A stretch of 64,000 bases of DNA from contig HF993109.1 of the NCBI GenBank assembly GCA_000433475.1, positions 62,001-126,000 on the forward strand, written 5' to 3'. The notes under the pieces were generated by a model. It worked only from the letters and a program-made list of their open reading frames with translations, was not told where the DNA came from and made no database searches. The DNA comes from Mycoplasma sp. CAG:956 (GTDB taxonomy: Bacteria > Bacillota_I > Bacilli_A > RF39 > UBA660). The translations under genes and the position numbers were made by a program. This document shows, in pieces, positions 62,534 through 64,000 of the stretch. The number at the start of each line of letters is the position of its first letter. Positions within the stretch are counted from its first letter, which is position 1.

Positions 62534-63315
62534 CTTGTTAACATCTTGCTTTCTAAGATAGCAATAGGTTTATAAAAGATATAAGATAAAATAATTAAGA
62601 CAGCAACTCCAGTTAATACTAAGTCTAAATTAAATACCTGCGTTCCATAAATAATTAAATAACCAATTCCTTCTTTACTAACTAGAAATTCTCCCATAAT
62701 AACTCCAATAAAACTTAAAGATAGGTTTAACTTAATAGAAGAAATAATACTAGATAAACTACTAGGGATAATTAGATAATATAAAGTTTGTAACTTACTA
62801 GCCTTAAAACTTTTAAATAGTAATAAATGATTCTTATTAACATTTATCATACCCGTATAAATAGTAACTAAACTAACTATTAAATTAATAAGTAAAGCCA
62901 TAATAATAACAGATTTAATATTAGCCCCACACCAAATTAAAATTAAAGGACCAATCGCAACTTTAGGTAAAGAGTTTAACATAGTAATAAAAGGATCAAA
63001 TACTTTATAAATAGGTTTAACTAAATAAAATAGAATAGATATTATAAGACTAATAATAAAACCTAGACTAAAAGATATTAATACTTCTTTAGTAGTTGTA
63101 TATAAATGATTAAAGAAATTATGATTACTAATAAGACTAATTAAAGTTTTAATAATTTTACTCGGACTAGAAAAGATAAAACTATTAATAATATTATATT
63201 TACTTAAAAATTCCCAAGTAAGTAAGAAACTAATAATAATTATTATTTGAGTAAGAAGAATTAGAAGATTATCTCTTTTAATTTTTTTTAGATAAGCTAT
63301 TTGGTTCGGTGACAT
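62527..63315 (-). CDS. ABC transporter permease (SsuC/TauC/ThiX type)
   Basis: 262 residues with about six membrane helices and the cytoplasmic coupling loop FITMLNSLPKVAIGPLILIW, the EAA-like stretch of nitrate/sulfonate/taurine and HMP (thiamine precursor) importers. MGEFLVSKEGIGYLI is a conserved element. It overlaps the ATPase gene by 38 bp. The substrate cannot be told without the binding protein, which would lie beyond the window. Confidence 0.87.
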   Translation of the reverse strand: MSPNQIAYLKKIKRDNLLILLTQIIIIISFLLTWEFLSKYNIINSFIFSSPSKIIKTLISLISNHNFFNHLYTTTKEVLISFSLGFIISLIISILFYLVKPIYKVFDPFITMLNSLPKVAIGPLILIWCGANIKSVIIMALLINLIVSLVTIYTGMINVNKNHLLLFKSFKASKLQTLYYLIIPSSLSSIISSIKLNLSLSFIGVIMGEFLVSKEGIGYLIIYGTQVFNLDLVLTGVAVLIILSYIFYKPIAILESKMLTRT

Positions 63316-64000
63316 ATTCCTCTAACTCCTTCCAAATAAGTTCATAGTAATAATTAAACTTAGCATCTTTACGATTAAGAATAGGATTTTTAGGATTATC
63401 TAATTTAATATCATAAATACTTTTTATAATTGCCGGTCTTTTCGATAAGACAATGACTTTACTAGAAGTAGCAATAGCCTCCCCAATATCATGGGTAACT
63501 ATAATTGCTGTTTTACCTTCCGATTTAATAATATTATAAACATCATTACTTACTTCTAATCGGGTTTGATAATCTAGAGCACTAAAAGGTTCATCTAAAA
63601 GTAAGATATCCGGATTAGTAGCAAGCGTTCTAATTAAAGCCACCCTTTGACGCATTCCTCCCGATAAACTACTAGGATACTTATCCTTAAACTCTAATAA
63701 ATTATATTTTTTAATAAGATTATCGACAAAACTTAAATTTTCTTTAGTAAGACAGTGAGTTAATCTAAGTCCCAAAATTGCATTATCCCAAATAGTTAAG
63801 TAGGGTAGTAAACAGTCTGTTTGGAGCATATAACCAATTTTTTTATTATGCGTATCAATTAACCCTTCAAAATCTTTATCTAATCCGGTAAGAATTGAAA
63901 GGATAGTAGATTTACCACATCCCGAAGGACCCACAATAGCCACAAAATCCTTATCATCAATACTAAACGAAATATCTTGTAAGGCTAGAACTGCTCCTTT
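63278..64000 (-). CDS. ABC transporter ATP-binding protein (SsuB/TauB/ThiZ type), N-terminus beyond window
   Basis: At least 240 residues, open through the window edge. Walker A GPSGCGKST, Q-loop MLQTDCLLPYLTIWDNA, signature SLSGGMRQRVALIRTL, Walker B LLLDEPFSALD and HDIGEA are intact. The N-terminal beta strand starts at KGAVLALQDISF. It pairs with the downstream permease; the start and the substrate-binding protein gene lie outside. Confidence 0.9.
   Translation of the reverse strand, partial: KGAVLALQDISFSIDDKDFVAIVGPSGCGKSTILSILTGLDKDFEGLIDTHNKKIGYMLQTDCLLPYLTIWDNAILGLRLTHCLTKENLSFVDNLIKKYNLLEFKDKYPSSLSGGMRQRVALIRTLATNPDILLLDEPFSALDYQTRLEVSNDVYNIIKSEGKTAIIVTHDIGEAIATSSKVIVLSKRPAIIKSIYDIKLDNPKNPILNRKDAKFNYYYELIWKELEEYVTEPNSLSKKN

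Noticed and set aside
1..64000. CRISPR array
   Set aside because: No regularly spaced repeats with unique spacers; the 33-bp and 22-bp repeats have no spacers and no cas genes are present.

Overview
The window is AT-rich DNA from a low-GC Bacillota. It uses the standard bacterial code: TGG encodes Trp, and TGA is a stop, for example in the ABC exporter ending at 37480. The lineage looks like a reduced, gut-type Bacilli/Erysipelotrichia/RF39-like relative of the Mollicutes. Gram-positive cell wall genes (murC, murD, two SEDS proteins, gpsB, rodZ-like, a VanY-type carboxypeptidase), an anaerobic ribonucleotide reductase and sporulation genes (spoIVA, CotY/CotZ-like, CotF-like, a broken spoVAD) point to an anaerobic endospore former or a recent descendant of one. 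The exact taxon is an inference.

Layout. 1-7.7 kb: a truncated AAA ATPase next to 33-bp direct repeats, then rpoZ, polA, mutM, an acetyltransferase, murD and a YgjP-like metalloprotease. 7.8-13.1 kb: ftsW, a gene remnant and a Crp/Fnr regulator on the minus strand, divergent from nrdD-nrdG-dut. 13.1-16.9 kb: a structured non-coding stretch, a small ORF, gpsB, RNase P RNA, a rodZ-like gene, pgsA and murC. 16.9-26.3 kb: small unknown genes, vanY, a DUF975-CmpB fusion, a second SEDS gene, a membrane-tethered PTS IIB domain, a CotY/CotZ homologue, a phosphoesterase, a CPBP protease, a thioredoxin-like protein and hpf. 26.6-31.3 kb: lon, then a leucine-rich-repeat protein coupled to a transglutaminase-like protein. 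31.3-33.2 kb: a retron (reverse transcriptase plus a recognisable msr-msd RNA) beside a frameshifted membrane gene. 33.3-36.6 kb: an Asn-rich anchored protein, scpA-scpB-pentapeptide protein and tRNA-Leu(CAA). 37.4-45.4 kb: an ABC exporter, then a frameshifted CsoR gene behind a CsoR-type operator, an FtsX-type ABC transporter, a two-component system and a Cys-containing HMA-like protein. 45.5-50.8 kb: spoIVA, hup, and a pilin-like protein with a glycine-zipper tail coupled to an anchored protein. 50.8-55.1 kb: an accessory cassette (IS-like remnant, an 886-residue membrane protein and a small membrane protein) that abuts a truncated, frameshifted spoVAD, then two CotF-like coat genes. 55.3-64 kb: two pilin-like genes, der, a LiaF/DUF4097 envelope pair, a diguanylate cyclase, a double-HTH regulator divergent from a glycine-rich surface protein, and an ABC importer running off the end.

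The strongest unusual item is the retron, whose RNA can be folded by eye and which has no recognisable effector. Next are the spoVAD decay at the edge of an unknown two-gene membrane cassette, and the metal-type regulatory module with a one-base frameshift in csoR. Three apparent disruptions (csoR A8, the retron neighbour T6, spoVAD minus one G) are single-base indels, two of them in homopolymers. Read-level confirmation is needed before calling them biological.
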